In this document: one piece after another, positions 17,246 through 26,061 of the stretch
Numbering within the stretch: position 1 is the first letter of the stretch
How the letters are laid out: each line of letters begins with the position of its first letter
Position numbers and translations under genes: made by a program
The notes under the pieces: generated by a model
The model's input: the letters and a program-made list of their open reading frames with translations, nothing else
Told to the model about the DNA's origin: nothing
Database searches by the model: none
From: Brevundimonas sp.
Lineage (GTDB): Bacteria > Pseudomonadota > Alphaproteobacteria > Caulobacterales > Caulobacteraceae
Length of the DNA: 64,000 nt
NCBI RefSeq assembly: GCF_029946145.1
Contig: NZ_JAQSDY010000028.1
Coordinates: forward strand, 83,086-147,085
Direction: 5' to 3'

Positions 17246-18822
17246 CGGGCGACGGGTCCAATACGACGAATCCTACCCATGGCAGGGGCGGTCAGGACGC
17301 CGCGGCGAACCAGTCCCTCCTCGACGACCCGGGTGACGCTGACGTCGTGCACCTCGATGTCCTGGCCCTGGGCGAAGGCGGCATAGCGATGCAGCCCTTC
17401 CAGCATGCCGACATTGGTGGCGGCGAGGTAAAGCCGGTCGGCTTCGATCGCGCGGCCATCGATCGTGACGTCGCTGACGCGCCGTCCAGCTGGACGGTTG
17501 AGGTCGAAGGTCCAGCCGATACCGGAGGTCTGCACCAGGCCTCCGACGCGGTCGAAGACAACCTCGGGTCCGAGGTTGGTGGCGCTCTGTTCGAGGATCG
17601 ACAGGACCTGGGCGCCCGTCAAACGCAGCGTCACCATCCTGGTCGGATGGGGCAGCAGGGTGACGAGGCGCTCGCGCGTGACCGGTCCCGGGGTGATGGA
17701 AACGCCGTAACCTACGCCGGGCATGAAGGCGATGTCCGCGCCCGTGCGTTCGCGCAGCAGGTCGCCGACCAGAACGTCGAAGGGGCTTTCAGATTTGTAC
17801 TGGCGTCCGATCCGATCATAGGCCGTGGCCAGGACCTCATCGAGGCGGGCGCGATGGGGTCCGTCCAGATCGGACACCAGGGCGGCGATGCGGGGATCCG
17901 GGTCGATCCGGTCGTTCCAGAGGTCGGTCACCTTGCCCTCGACCGCCGACACCTCGCCGTCCGCGTCCACGGTGACGGTCAGCTCGCCAAGAGCGGCCGC
18001 ATCGGACACGGCCTGGGCGATCCAGACCCCGTTCTCGCGCTCGGGGGGATCGATCCGGTCGTGCGAATGAGCGGCCACGATCAGATCGATGTCCGGAACC
18101 TGTCGCGCCATCTCGCGATCCACGGCGGTGCCCTGATGCGACAGGACCACCACCACTTCGGCGGCCTCGCGCATCTGCGGCATCCACGCGCGCGCCGCGT
18201 CGATGCCATTAGTGAAGGTCACGCCGCGGGTATTGGCCTTGGACCCTGTTTCCCCGGTGTTGTGATAGCTGAGGGCCAGCACGGCGATCCGCACGCCGCC
18301 GACCTCGAACAGCTCCCACGGCCGTCCGAATATGGGTTCGCCGTCCGCCAGGGCGTTGGCCCCCCGCATCGGAAAGTCCGCCAAGGCCTGCAATTCCCTG
18401 GTCCGGTCCAGCCCGTAGTCGAAGTCGTGGTTGCCCAGGGCCATGAAGCGATAGCCGACCGCGTTCATCAGCCGGATCATCGCCTCGCCTCGCGTGGCGT
18501 TCCCGACCAGGTCGTCGCTGAAGGTGTCGCCGCCGTCCAGAAGCAGCACCGAGTCGGGCCCGACCTTCCGGCGCACGGTTTCGATCGCGGAGGCGAGGTA
18601 GGCGAAGCCGCCGATCATGGCGGCCCGGTCGAACTGGGCCGGGTCGCGGCCGGGATCGCCCGTCTGGGCGGTGGCGTCGCCCGGCGCGACCGGGAAAGGC
18701 GTATGACGCCCGTGCATGTCGTTGGTGTGCAACAGGGTGAAGGCGCGATCCTGGGCCAGAGCCGGGCGCGGCGCGGCCGCGACCACCAGTCCAAGCGCGA
18801 CCGCGATCATTCCGAGCCTCAT
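17242..18822 (-). CDS. Secreted 5'-nucleotidase/metallophosphoesterase (UshA/SoxB superfamily)
   Basis: The 526-residue protein has a cleavable signal peptide ending PALAQ (about 23). The dimetal phosphoesterase motifs are present in order: LLHTNDMHG, GGDTF, GNHDFDYG, VVLSHQG and AAHSHDRID. A 5'-nucleotidase C-terminal domain follows (about 330-500). The intact GNHD motif fits a phosphoesterase such as UshA rather than true SoxB. It opens the oxidase/TsdA operon and lies 45 bases downstream of a CTTAAG box. The start has a GGGAGA ribosome site. Why a nucleotidase leads this operon is unclear; release of phosphate or a thio-substituted substrate in the periplasm is possible. Confidence 0.88.
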   Translation of the reverse strand: MRLGMIAVALGLVVAAAPRPALAQDRAFTLLHTNDMHGRHTPFPVAPGDATAQTGDPGRDPAQFDRAAMIGGFAYLASAIETVRRKVGPDSVLLLDGGDTFSDDLVGNATRGEAMIRLMNAVGYRFMALGNHDFDYGLDRTRELQALADFPMRGANALADGEPIFGRPWELFEVGGVRIAVLALSYHNTGETGSKANTRGVTFTNGIDAARAWMPQMREAAEVVVVLSHQGTAVDREMARQVPDIDLIVAAHSHDRIDPPERENGVWIAQAVSDAAALGELTVTVDADGEVSAVEGKVTDLWNDRIDPDPRIAALVSDLDGPHRARLDEVLATAYDRIGRQYKSESPFDVLVGDLLRERTGADIAFMPGVGYGVSITPGPVTRERLVTLLPHPTRMVTLRLTGAQVLSILEQSATNLGPEVVFDRVGGLVQTSGIGWTFDLNRPAGRRVSDVTIDGRAIEADRLYLAATNVGMLEGLHRYAAFAQGQDIEVHDVSVTRVVEEGLVRRGVLTAPAMGRIRRIGPVAR

Positions 18823-18866
18823 GCGTTTTTCTCCCGACGTTTTGCCGCAGGAGCCACACTTCCTAC

Positions 18867-18883
18867 CTTAAGGCAGTCTTAAG
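18867..18883 (-). promoter_or_regulatory. CTTAAG direct-repeat operator before the oxidase/TsdA operon
   Basis: On the coding strand it reads CTTAAG-ACTGC-CTTAAG, two perfect hexamers on an 11-bp period. It ends 44 bases before the 5'-nucleotidase ATG, a normal distance for an activator site of the PmrA/QseB group. Confidence 0.75.
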
Positions 18884-19031
18884 GCTGGATTAGGCCCACC
18901 ATTTTTACGACCACCGGTCGCTCCGCGGCGAGAGCAAATCCGGCGTCAGGTCGGGGCGGACCGTGATTGGGGTCGGGGCGGGGCGTTCGACGAACGTCGA
19001 TGTTGCCGACGTGCTGGGGGCAAGGTCCGTT

Positions 19032-20375
19032 TCAGACCTCGGCGCGCACGTCGGTTACGGGCATGATCAGGTCAACCCGCAGCCCCCCAAGCGCCGAGCG
19101 CGCATAGTCCATCCGCCAGCCTTGAGCGCGCGCGCAGGCCTGGGCGATTGACAGCCCCAAGCCGTTGCCGCCCGGACGGGCGTTGGCCGCCCGGAAGAAG
19201 CGATGGCCGAGGCTGGTCAGATCGGAGAAGCCGACGCCGGGGCCGTCGTCTTCGACGATCAGTCGGGTCAAATGTCCGTCGGTCTCCAGGCGGACCTCGA
19301 CGCGGGATTCGGCATAGGTGGCGGCGTTGGACAACAGGTTGCCGAGGATGACGGAGAGCGGATGAGGTTGCGCGTGCAGGCTCAAGGGGCCGGGCGGATG
19401 GATCGCGATGCCGGGGTGGTCTCCCGCCCGCTTGATGAGATCCGGCCAGAGGTCGGCCAGCGGGATCCAGCGTCGCTCTTCCAGGGTCGATGAGAGGGCC
19501 TCGCTGCGCGACATTTCCAGCAACTGGCTGACCAGTCGCGCGGTGCGATCGACGGACTCGGTCATCTGCGCCAAGGCGCCGTCGCGCACGGTCTTGTCCT
19601 TGGCGGCGGCGGCGATCTGGGCCTGGACGCGCAGGCCGGCGAGGGGGGTGCGCAGTTCATGCGCCGCAGCGGAGATGAATTGCGACTCGCGCTGTCGCGC
19701 CGCGTCCAGACGCCCGATGAGGCCGTTCAGGGCGTCGGTGAACGGCTTGAGTTCGTCGGCGGCCTCGGGCGTCATGACCGGGGTCAGGTCATCGGCGTCG
19801 CGCGCGGCGATGGCGCGGGTGACCGACCGGATCGGGGCAAGGCCGCGACCCACCGACATCCAGATCAGGCCCGCCATCGCCAGCAGCCCCAGCCCGGCCG
19901 GGGCGATCAGGCCTGCGATCACGCTCTGAACCAGATGGTCGCGCATGCCGAGATTGTCGCCGACCAGGACGCGGACGCCGGCCTCGCGGTTCTCGACGGC
20001 ATAGACACGCCAGCGCTCCCCGTCGATCACCGTCTCGGAGAACCCCGTCGCAGCGGTCGTGAGACGCGAACCCGGAGCCCCGTCCGAACGACCGATGAGC
20101 GCGCCGTCAAGCGACCAGATCTGGCAGGACAGCTGGCGGGCGTAGGAGGTTCGGCTCGTGGCGGACGCCAGCGCCGCGGCGTCCGACGGTACGCGGGCGA
20201 CATCGCCGCTGGACAGCAGGGACGACACCATGCGCGAGGCCTCAATCAGGCGGGCGTCGAGGACGCGCTCGACCTCGTGCTGGGTGCGGACATAGACCCA
20301 GCCCGCCGCCAGGCTCCAGACGACCGTCGAGGCAAGGGCGAGGATGACGAACAGTCTGAGGCGAATCGAGCTCAT
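19032..20375 (-). CDS. Sensor histidine kinase (QseC/PmrB-like)
   Basis: The 447-residue protein has two membrane helices (about 8-28 and 152-172) flanking a ~120-residue periplasmic sensor domain. A HAMP linker, the H-box FISAAAHELRTPLAGL, an N-box (LGNLLSNAATYA) and G-boxes (DDGPGVGF, GNGLGLSIA) follow. The periplasmic domain has one Cys (Cys84, QLSCQIW). The gene overlaps the response regulator stop by 4 bases. The system sits between two operons carrying CTTAAG boxes, which makes it the obvious controller. The signal is unknown. A redox or sulfur species acting on Cys84 is a testable guess. Confidence 0.92.
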   Translation of the reverse strand: MSSIRLRLFVILALASTVVWSLAAGWVYVRTQHEVERVLDARLIEASRMVSSLLSSGDVARVPSDAAALASATSRTSYARQLSCQIWSLDGALIGRSDGAPGSRLTTAATGFSETVIDGERWRVYAVENREAGVRVLVGDNLGMRDHLVQSVIAGLIAPAGLGLLAMAGLIWMSVGRGLAPIRSVTRAIAARDADDLTPVMTPEAADELKPFTDALNGLIGRLDAARQRESQFISAAAHELRTPLAGLRVQAQIAAAAKDKTVRDGALAQMTESVDRTARLVSQLLEMSRSEALSSTLEERRWIPLADLWPDLIKRAGDHPGIAIHPPGPLSLHAQPHPLSVILGNLLSNAATYAESRVEVRLETDGHLTRLIVEDDGPGVGFSDLTSLGHRFFRAANARPGGNGLGLSIAQACARAQGWRMDYARSALGGLRVDLIMPVTDVRAEV

Positions 20376-21025
20376 CGCAAGGCGTATCCCAGGCCGCGCA
20401 TCGTTCGGATCAGATCGGCGCCGAATTTGGCGCGCAGATGGTGGATGTGCACTTCCACGGCATTGCTGCCGATATCTTCCTGCCAGCCATAGAGCCTCTC
20501 TTCCAGTTGTCCGCGTGACAACACCTGGCCCGGACGCTCGATAAGGGCCTCCAGGATCGCGAACTCGCGGCGCGAGAGGGGGACGTCCCGGTCGCCCAGC
20601 CAGGCGAGACGGGCCTTCGGATCGAGAACGAGATCGCCGTGTTTCAAGGGCGCGGACGCCCGCCCGAGGACCCTGCGACGGACCGCTCTCAGCCGCGCCG
20701 CGAGTTCCTCCAGATCGAAAGGTTTGCCGAGGTAGTCGTCGGCGCCCGCATCCAGGCCCTCGACGCGATCGGGTGCGGAGTCCCGGGCGGTCAGGAGCAG
20801 CACCGCCACCGCCATCTCGCGGCGTCGGACGAAGCGCAGCACCTCCAGACCGTCGCCGTCGGGCAGGCCGAGATCCAGCACGACGGCGTCGAAGCTGGAA
20901 CAGTCCAGAGCGGCCAGGGCGTCCTGGACGGTGCGGGCGACATCGACGGTCCAGCCATAGGTGGTCAGACCGACCTGAAGGCCGTTGGCGAGAATAGGGT
21001 CGTCTTCTACGGCAAGGATGCGCAT
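20372..21025 (-). CDS. OmpR-family response regulator (QseB/PmrA subgroup)
   Basis: The 217-residue protein starts MRILAVEDDPILANGL at 21025. It has the acidic pocket (EDD), phospho-acceptor Asp51 (VLDLGLPDGDG) and conserved Lys (GKPFDL). The winged-helix effector domain ends with SNAVEVHIHHLRAKFG and IRTMRGLGYAL. The HHLRxKxG...IRTxRGxGY signature is typical of the QseB/PmrA/TctD subgroup. PmrA and QseB are known to bind CTTAA(G/T)-N5-CTTAA(G/T) direct repeats, and five such boxes lie in this window. One is 22 bases upstream of its own ATG, so autoregulation is likely. Confidence 0.94.
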   Translation of the reverse strand: MRILAVEDDPILANGLQVGLTTYGWTVDVARTVQDALAALDCSSFDAVVLDLGLPDGDGLEVLRFVRRREMAVAVLLLTARDSAPDRVEGLDAGADDYLGKPFDLEELAARLRAVRRRVLGRASAPLKHGDLVLDPKARLAWLGDRDVPLSRREFAILEALIERPGQVLSRGQLEERLYGWQEDIGSNAVEVHIHHLRAKFGADLIRTMRGLGYALR

Positions 21026-21047
21026 GGCGATCGGATCGGCCTCCAGG

Positions 21048-21064
21048 CTTAAGGCTGACTTAAG
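21048..21064. promoter_or_regulatory. CTTAAG direct-repeat operator shared by the two-component system and dsbD
   Basis: CTTAAG-GCTGA-CTTAAG, with two perfect hexamers. It lies 22 bases from the regulator ATG on the left and 22 bases from the dsbD ATG on the right, in a 61-base divergent intergenic region. The spacer reads RCTGV only in the dsbD direction. Confidence 0.75.
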
Positions 21065-21086
21065 CTGCGATGACGATCGACGCCGC

Positions 21087-23009
21087 ATGAAAAAGCGGTT
21101 CGCCTTCATTTCCGGCCTCAGGCTGGCCCTCGCCCTGATGGTCATGGCGCTGGCCGGCGGCCTGCCCGCCGCAGCCCAGGCGCCCCTGTCTCCGCAGGAC
21201 GCCTTCGCCCTCTCGGTCACCCGCACCGAGGCCGGCGATGTGACCTTCGCGTGGCGCATCGCGCCCGGACACTATCTTTACCGGGGCCATACCGTGGCCA
21301 CGGCGGCGGACGGCAAGACGGCGCTCGCCCTGGACCTGGCTCCGGGCCAGCAAAAGGACGACCCCGGCTTCGGCGTCGTCGAAATCTGGCGCGACGCCGG
21401 CCAGGCGACCCTGACCCAGGCGACGCTCGAAGGCGCCGGCTCTTCCCAAACGATCAACATCACCTATCAGGGCTGCGTCGAGGACTCGATCTGCTACCCG
21501 CCCGTCACCGAGACCGTGGCCCTGCCGGTTCTGCCGGAAGGCCGCGCGGCGCCCGCGCAAACCCTGGCGACCAGCGACCCTTCGGACCCGGTCGCGGCGA
21601 GCGCCAGCGCCCTGGCGATCGCCGCCGCCGAAGCGTCGTTCGCCGAAAGCCCCGGCGGCGTCGCCGCCCCGGGTCCCGTCGCCTCCGGAACCGGCGAGGT
21701 GCAACTCCAGTCGGGCGGCGGAATGGTGGAATCCCTGTCCCTGCACGGCGGCGCCGCTTGGGTGCTTCTGGCCTTTTTCGGTTTCGGAATTCTGCTGGCG
21801 TTCACGCCCTGCGTCTTCCCCATGTACCCCATCCTCGCCGGCGTGATCGGACGGGGCGTGGACGGGCGCGACCCCCGGCGAGGTTTCATCCTGTCCGGGT
21901 CCTACGTTCTGGGCCTGGCGTCCGCCTTCGCGCTTCTGGGCATGGCGGCCGCCTGGTCGGGGCAGAATCTGCAGATGGCGCTGCAATCCGTCTGGGCGGT
22001 CGGCGCGCTGTCGCTGGTCTTCGTGGTTCTGGCCGCGTCCATGTTCGGACTGTTCGAACTCCAGCTGCCGTCCGCCTGGACGTCGCGGCTGGCGGTGGAC
22101 CGCGGCACGGGCCGACGCTCGGCGCCCTCCGCGGCGGGCATGGGATTCGTATCCGCCTTGATCGTGGGGCCCTGCGTCACCGCGCCGCTCGCGGGAGCCC
22201 TGCTCTACATCGCCCAGACCGGCGATCTCGCGCTGGGGGCCGGCGCCCTGTTCGCCCTGGGTCTCGGCAAGGGCGTGCCGCTGATCATGTTCGGCACCAT
22301 GGGCGCGCGCCTTCTGCCCAAAGCCGGCCCCTGGATGAACCGCGTCAAGGCCGTCTTCGGTTTCCTGTTCCTGGCGACCGCCTGGTGGCTGGGATCCCGC
22401 ATCCTGCCGCCGGTCGTGACCCTGGTGACTGGCGCCGCGCTACTTCTGATGGCGGCCGGGGCGCTCGGGCTGTTCCAGCGTGATCCGGCGCACGGCCTCG
22501 GCGCGCGGATGGCGCGTGTCGCGGGGCTGGCGGCGACCGTCTGGGGCGTGATGCTGTTGGTGGGCGCGGGCGCGGGCGCGACCGATCCCCTGCAACCCCT
22601 CGAGCCCTTCGGCGGCGCCCGGGCGGCGGCGGCTCCCCCGGACTACACCGAAACCGTGGTGACCGACGAGGCCGGGCTGCGACAGGCGACCGGCATGGCG
22701 AGCCAGTCCGGACGGCCGTCGCTGGTCTATTTCACGGCGGACTGGTGCGTGAGCTGCAAGGTCATCGAACGCGAGGTCTTCGAGGATCCTGAGGTCCAGG
22801 CCCGTCTGGGGGAGGTCTCGCTAATCAAGGTCGATGTCACAAAGACCGACGTCGAGGCGCGGTCCCTGATGGAAGCCTTCGCCGTGGTTGGTCCCCCGAC
22901 GATGATCTTCCTGGACGCCGAAGCGCGCGAGCCCGCCGATACGCGGATCGTCGGCGAAACCGGAGCCAAGGGCGTTCTTGACGCCCTGACCCTGGCGCAG
23001 GGAGGCTGA
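21087..23009 (+). CDS. dsbD: Thiol:disulfide interchange protein DsbD
   Basis: The 640-residue protein has a signal peptide (MKKRFAFISG...AAAQA). A periplasmic DsbD-alpha domain with the Cys pair of YQGCVEDSICYPP follows. The eight-helix transmembrane domain carries its redox Cys in FTPCVFPMYPIL and GPCVTAPLAGAL. The C-terminal thioredoxin domain has WCVSC (DWCVSCKVIE). DsbD carries reducing power from cytosolic thioredoxin to periplasmic partners such as DsbC/G and cytochrome c maturation proteins. It opens an operon with two more thioredoxin-fold proteins. No clear ribosome site precedes the ATG; the signal peptide fixes the start. Confidence 0.95.
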   Translation: MKKRFAFISGLRLALALMVMALAGGLPAAAQAPLSPQDAFALSVTRTEAGDVTFAWRIAPGHYLYRGHTVATAADGKTALALDLAPGQQKDDPGFGVVEIWRDAGQATLTQATLEGAGSSQTINITYQGCVEDSICYPPVTETVALPVLPEGRAAPAQTLATSDPSDPVAASASALAIAAAEASFAESPGGVAAPGPVASGTGEVQLQSGGGMVESLSLHGGAAWVLLAFFGFGILLAFTPCVFPMYPILAGVIGRGVDGRDPRRGFILSGSYVLGLASAFALLGMAAAWSGQNLQMALQSVWAVGALSLVFVVLAASMFGLFELQLPSAWTSRLAVDRGTGRRSAPSAAGMGFVSALIVGPCVTAPLAGALLYIAQTGDLALGAGALFALGLGKGVPLIMFGTMGARLLPKAGPWMNRVKAVFGFLFLATAWWLGSRILPPVVTLVTGAALLLMAAGALGLFQRDPAHGLGARMARVAGLAATVWGVMLLVGAGAGATDPLQPLEPFGGARAAAAPPDYTETVVTDEAGLRQATGMASQSGRPSLVYFTADWCVSCKVIEREVFEDPEVQARLGEVSLIKVDVTKTDVEARSLMEAFAVVGPPTMIFLDAEAREPADTRIVGETGAKGVLDALTLAQGG

Positions 23010-23010
23010 G

Positions 23011-23808
23011 ATGGGCGCGATCGTCATCGGGCCTCTGGTTCTGTCGGCCGAACGGTTCGCCATCATTCTCGGCGTGGCGGCCTTCCTGATCGTGTCAGGG
23101 ATTCTCGCGAGCCGGGTGAGCGGACGGTTCAACCCCTGGAGCACGGTGGTGGCGCTGGGCGGCGTGGCCGTAGCGCGCCTGGTTCATGTGATCGGTCACT
23201 GGTCCTATTTCGAAGGGGACCTGCTGCGAATTTTCGCCGTCTGGCAGGGCGGTTTCTCCTGGCCCTGGGCCCTGGTCGCGGTCGGCCTCGCCAGCCCTTT
23301 AATTCTCAAACAGCGCCGTCTGATGGCCTATGGGCTCGCTCCCGTGATCGCGGCGGTCTTCGTCTGGAACGTCGCCTACCAACTGACCGCCCAGACCGAC
23401 GCCAAGCCGATGCCGGACCTTACCCTGGCTCAGATCGACGGCGCCCCGCTGAACCTCGCCGAGGGCGATGGCCGACCGACCGTGATCAATGTCTGGGCCA
23501 CCTGGTGCCCGCCGTGTCGCCGGGAAATGCCGGTCCTGGCGGCCGCCGAGGCGGCCAATCCGGACGTCCGGTTCCTCTTCGTCAACCAGGGCGAAGGTCC
23601 GGAAACGATCAACCGCTTCCTCGACGGCCAGGGCCTGGAGCTGGACACTGTTCTGCTCGACGAGGCGATGGCCTTGCCAAGACACTACGGGACGCTCGGC
23701 ATACCGGTGACGCTGTTCATCGACGCCGACGGCGCCCTTCGAAAATCGCATATGGGCGAGATTTCGCCTGAACAGATCGACGCCGAACTGCAGGCCATCG
23801 CCCGCTGA
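23011..23808 (+). CDS. TlpA-like thioredoxin with N-terminal multi-helix membrane domain
   Basis: The 265-residue protein begins one base after the dsbD stop. Four or five hydrophobic helices (about 1-125), with a RLVHVIGHWSYF segment reminiscent of prolipoprotein diacylglyceryl transferase, are followed by a TlpA/ResA-type thioredoxin domain. That domain has WCPPC (NVWATWCPPCRREMP) and a cis-Pro region (GIPVTLFID). It is likely a membrane-held periplasmic disulfide reductase kept reduced by DsbD, used for cytochrome c maturation or a sulfur-carrying partner. Diacylglyceryl transferase activity is unlikely, since that fold is only partly present. Confidence 0.88.
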   Translation: MGAIVIGPLVLSAERFAIILGVAAFLIVSGILASRVSGRFNPWSTVVALGGVAVARLVHVIGHWSYFEGDLLRIFAVWQGGFSWPWALVAVGLASPLILKQRRLMAYGLAPVIAAVFVWNVAYQLTAQTDAKPMPDLTLAQIDGAPLNLAEGDGRPTVINVWATWCPPCRREMPVLAAAEAANPDVRFLFVNQGEGPETINRFLDGQGLELDTVLLDEAMALPRHYGTLGIPVTLFIDADGALRKSHMGEISPEQIDAELQAIAR

Positions 23809-23845
23809 CGGTTCCCCATCATTCGAGACATCACTGGAGAAGAGC

Positions 23846-24520
23846 ATGCTCAATACACATCATATGGTCGCCACCGTCCTGGGCGCCCTGACGCTGGCCG
23901 CCTGCAACCCCGCAGGGGCCGAGAATTCCACGACGGAATCCGCCGGCACGGCCACGCAGGACGGCGCCCTCGTCACCAGCGTCGGCTTCGCCGACCTGCT
24001 GCGGACGCCGGCCGCGCCGTTCATCGGGGCGGAGAAGGCCGACGTCACCATCATCGGCTTCATGGACTACAACTGCCCCTACTGCCGCCAGATGAACCCG
24101 GAACTGGCGGCCCTGCTCGAAGCCGACCCCAAGGTCCGCATTCTTTACAAGGACTGGCCGATCTTCGGCGAGCCGTCCACGGCGGCGGCGCGGGCCGCGC
24201 TTGCGGCTGGCTATCAGGGCAAATACGAAGCCGTTCACAACGCCTTCATGCGCTCGGCCAATCGCATCGCCGGCGAGGACGACATTCGGACCCTGGCTGA
24301 ATCCGCCGGCGTGGACATGACCCGGCTGGATCGTGACCTCCAGACCCACCGGGCCGAGATCGACGCCGTCCTGGACAGAAACAAACGCGAGGCCTCCGCG
24401 TTGGCCCTTCAGGGCACGCCGGCCTTTATCATCAACGGCAACCTGATCCCCGGGGGCATGCCCCTGGCGCAGCTGCAGGCGGTGATCGCCCGCATCCGCG
24501 CGGGCGAACCGCTGCGCTGA
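23846..24520 (+). CDS. DsbA/DsbG-like periplasmic thioredoxin lipoprotein
   Basis: The 224-residue protein has a lipoprotein signal (LTLAAC, Cys20), a linker and a DsbA-fold domain. That domain has active site CPYC (FMDYNCPYCRQMNPE), the inserted helical region and cis-Pro TPAFIING. It resembles Com1/BdbD-like bacterial DsbA proteins. GGAGAAG precedes the ATG. In this operon it can act as oxidase or isomerase partner of DsbD, possibly protecting cysteines of the c-type cytochromes or TsdA. Confidence 0.88.
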   Translation: MLNTHHMVATVLGALTLAACNPAGAENSTTESAGTATQDGALVTSVGFADLLRTPAAPFIGAEKADVTIIGFMDYNCPYCRQMNPELAALLEADPKVRILYKDWPIFGEPSTAAARAALAAGYQGKYEAVHNAFMRSANRIAGEDDIRTLAESAGVDMTRLDRDLQTHRAEIDAVLDRNKREASALALQGTPAFIINGNLIPGGMPLAQLQAVIARIRAGEPLR

Positions 24521-24536
24521 ACGGAGCACGACCGCC

Positions 24537-25976
24537 ATGGCCCATCTTACCCTGCTTCAGATCAACGACCTGCACGGCTATCTCGAGCCTCACCCCGAAA
24601 TGGTGCGAACCGGAGGCGGCTGGCGGTTCGAGAGGCTGGGTGGGCTCGCGCGCATCGCCTCGATCTTCGCCGAGGCGCGGATCGAGGCGGGGGGCGCCGC
24701 CCTGACCCTGGACAATGGCGACACCTTCCACGGCTCCTATGTCGCCCTGGAATCGAAGGGCGAAGCCCTGGTTCCCCCGATGAACGCCTTGAAGATCGAC
24801 GCCATGACGGCGCACTGGGAGTTCGCCTATGGACCGGCCGGCTTCGCCACGCTCGCCGCGCAGCTGGACTATCCGGTGCTGGCCGCCAATGTCTTTCGCA
24901 AGGCGGACGGCGCTCCGGCCTTTGACGGGCGTCGCGTGTTCGACCGCGGCGGACTCAAGGTCGGGGTCGTCGGTCTGGCCTGTCCGATCGTCGACAAGAC
25001 CATGCCCCCCAGTTTCAGCGAGGGACTGCGCTTCGAGATCGGCGTCGCGGAATGCCGGGATCACGTCGAGGCGCTGCGCTCGGACGAGGGCGTCGATCTC
25101 GTCGTGGTCCTGTCGCACCTCGGCTTTCCCCAGGACGTCCAGCTCGCCAACGACGTGGCGGGCATCGACGTCATCCACAGCGGCCACACCCACAACCGCA
25201 TGCATGAGCCGGTGATGGTGAACGGCGCGATCATCTTCCAGTCCGGCTGTCACGGCGCCTTCGTCGGGCGGCTCGACCTGGACGTCGAGGCGGGGCGGAT
25301 CGTCAGCCATCGACACCAGCTGATCCCCGTTGATGACAGCTGGCCTGAGGATCCGGAGATCGCGGCCCTGGTCGAGAACGCCATGGCGCCGCACCGGGAC
25401 AGGCTCTCCGAAGTGGTCGGCCGCACGACCCAGCCGCTGCACCGCTACGCCATGCCCAGCGCGCCGATGGACGACGTCCTTCTCGACGCGATCGCGGCGG
25501 CGGCCGAGGTCGAGATCGCCTTTTCGAACGGGTGGCGTTACGGCGCGCCCGTCGCGCCAGGCCCGGTAACCCTGAACGATCTCTACAACATCATTCCGAT
25601 GAACCCGCCGGTCTCCCGGGTCGATCTGACCGGAGCGGAGATTCACGAGCTTCTGGAAGACAATCTGGAGCGCACCTTCGCCGCCGACCCCTATGCCCAG
25701 ATGGGCGGTTACATAAAGCGCTGCCGCGGCCTGACGGTGTTCGTGAAACTCGAGAACCCGAAAGGCGAGCGCGTCGATCGCCTGTTTGTCGGCGATGAGC
25801 CGGTCGATCCGGAGCGCGTCTACCCTTGCGCCTTCGTCACCACCCAGGGCGTGCCCAAGCGATATGGGACCGGGCGGCGCGATCTGCCGATCGATGCGAT
25901 CACGGCCCTGCGACGCTGGCTGTCAAGGAACGTCGTCGGCGACGGTCCGCGGCCCCCCAGCGTCATTGTCGTCTGA
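24537..25976 (+). CDS. Cytosolic SoxB-like 5'-nucleotidase-family hydrolase
   Basis: The 479-residue protein has no signal peptide. It has LLQINDLHG, RLGGLARIAS, DNGDTFHGS and SGHTHNRMHEP metal-site motifs. In place of the GNHE/D motif it has AHWEFAYG, close to the GHWEF form found in SoxB thiosulfohydrolases. The C-terminal domain has NIIPMNPPVS and DPYAQMGGYIKR, again SoxB-like. True SoxB is periplasmic and works with SoxYZ, and no soxYZ is seen here. It may hydrolyse a sulfonated or phosphorylated thiol in the cytosol. It lies 16 bases after the DsbA-like gene in the same operon. Confidence 0.82.
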   Translation: MAHLTLLQINDLHGYLEPHPEMVRTGGGWRFERLGGLARIASIFAEARIEAGGAALTLDNGDTFHGSYVALESKGEALVPPMNALKIDAMTAHWEFAYGPAGFATLAAQLDYPVLAANVFRKADGAPAFDGRRVFDRGGLKVGVVGLACPIVDKTMPPSFSEGLRFEIGVAECRDHVEALRSDEGVDLVVVLSHLGFPQDVQLANDVAGIDVIHSGHTHNRMHEPVMVNGAIIFQSGCHGAFVGRLDLDVEAGRIVSHRHQLIPVDDSWPEDPEIAALVENAMAPHRDRLSEVVGRTTQPLHRYAMPSAPMDDVLLDAIAAAAEVEIAFSNGWRYGAPVAPGPVTLNDLYNIIPMNPPVSRVDLTGAEIHELLEDNLERTFAADPYAQMGGYIKRCRGLTVFVKLENPKGERVDRLFVGDEPVDPERVYPCAFVTTQGVPKRYGTGRRDLPIDAITALRRWLSRNVVGDGPRPPSVIVV

Positions 25977-26061
25977 CTCTGGGCGCCGTTCATCCCGCAT
26001 CCTTTCCGTGATCATGGAAGTTGTTGCGCCTGACGGCATCCGTCACCCCGGAGGATCATCG

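Noticed and set aside
17242..18822. Calling the secreted nucleotidase SoxB
   Set aside because: It keeps GNHDFDYG, the phosphoesterase form, and no soxYZ or soxAX genes are present. UshA-type is the safer call.
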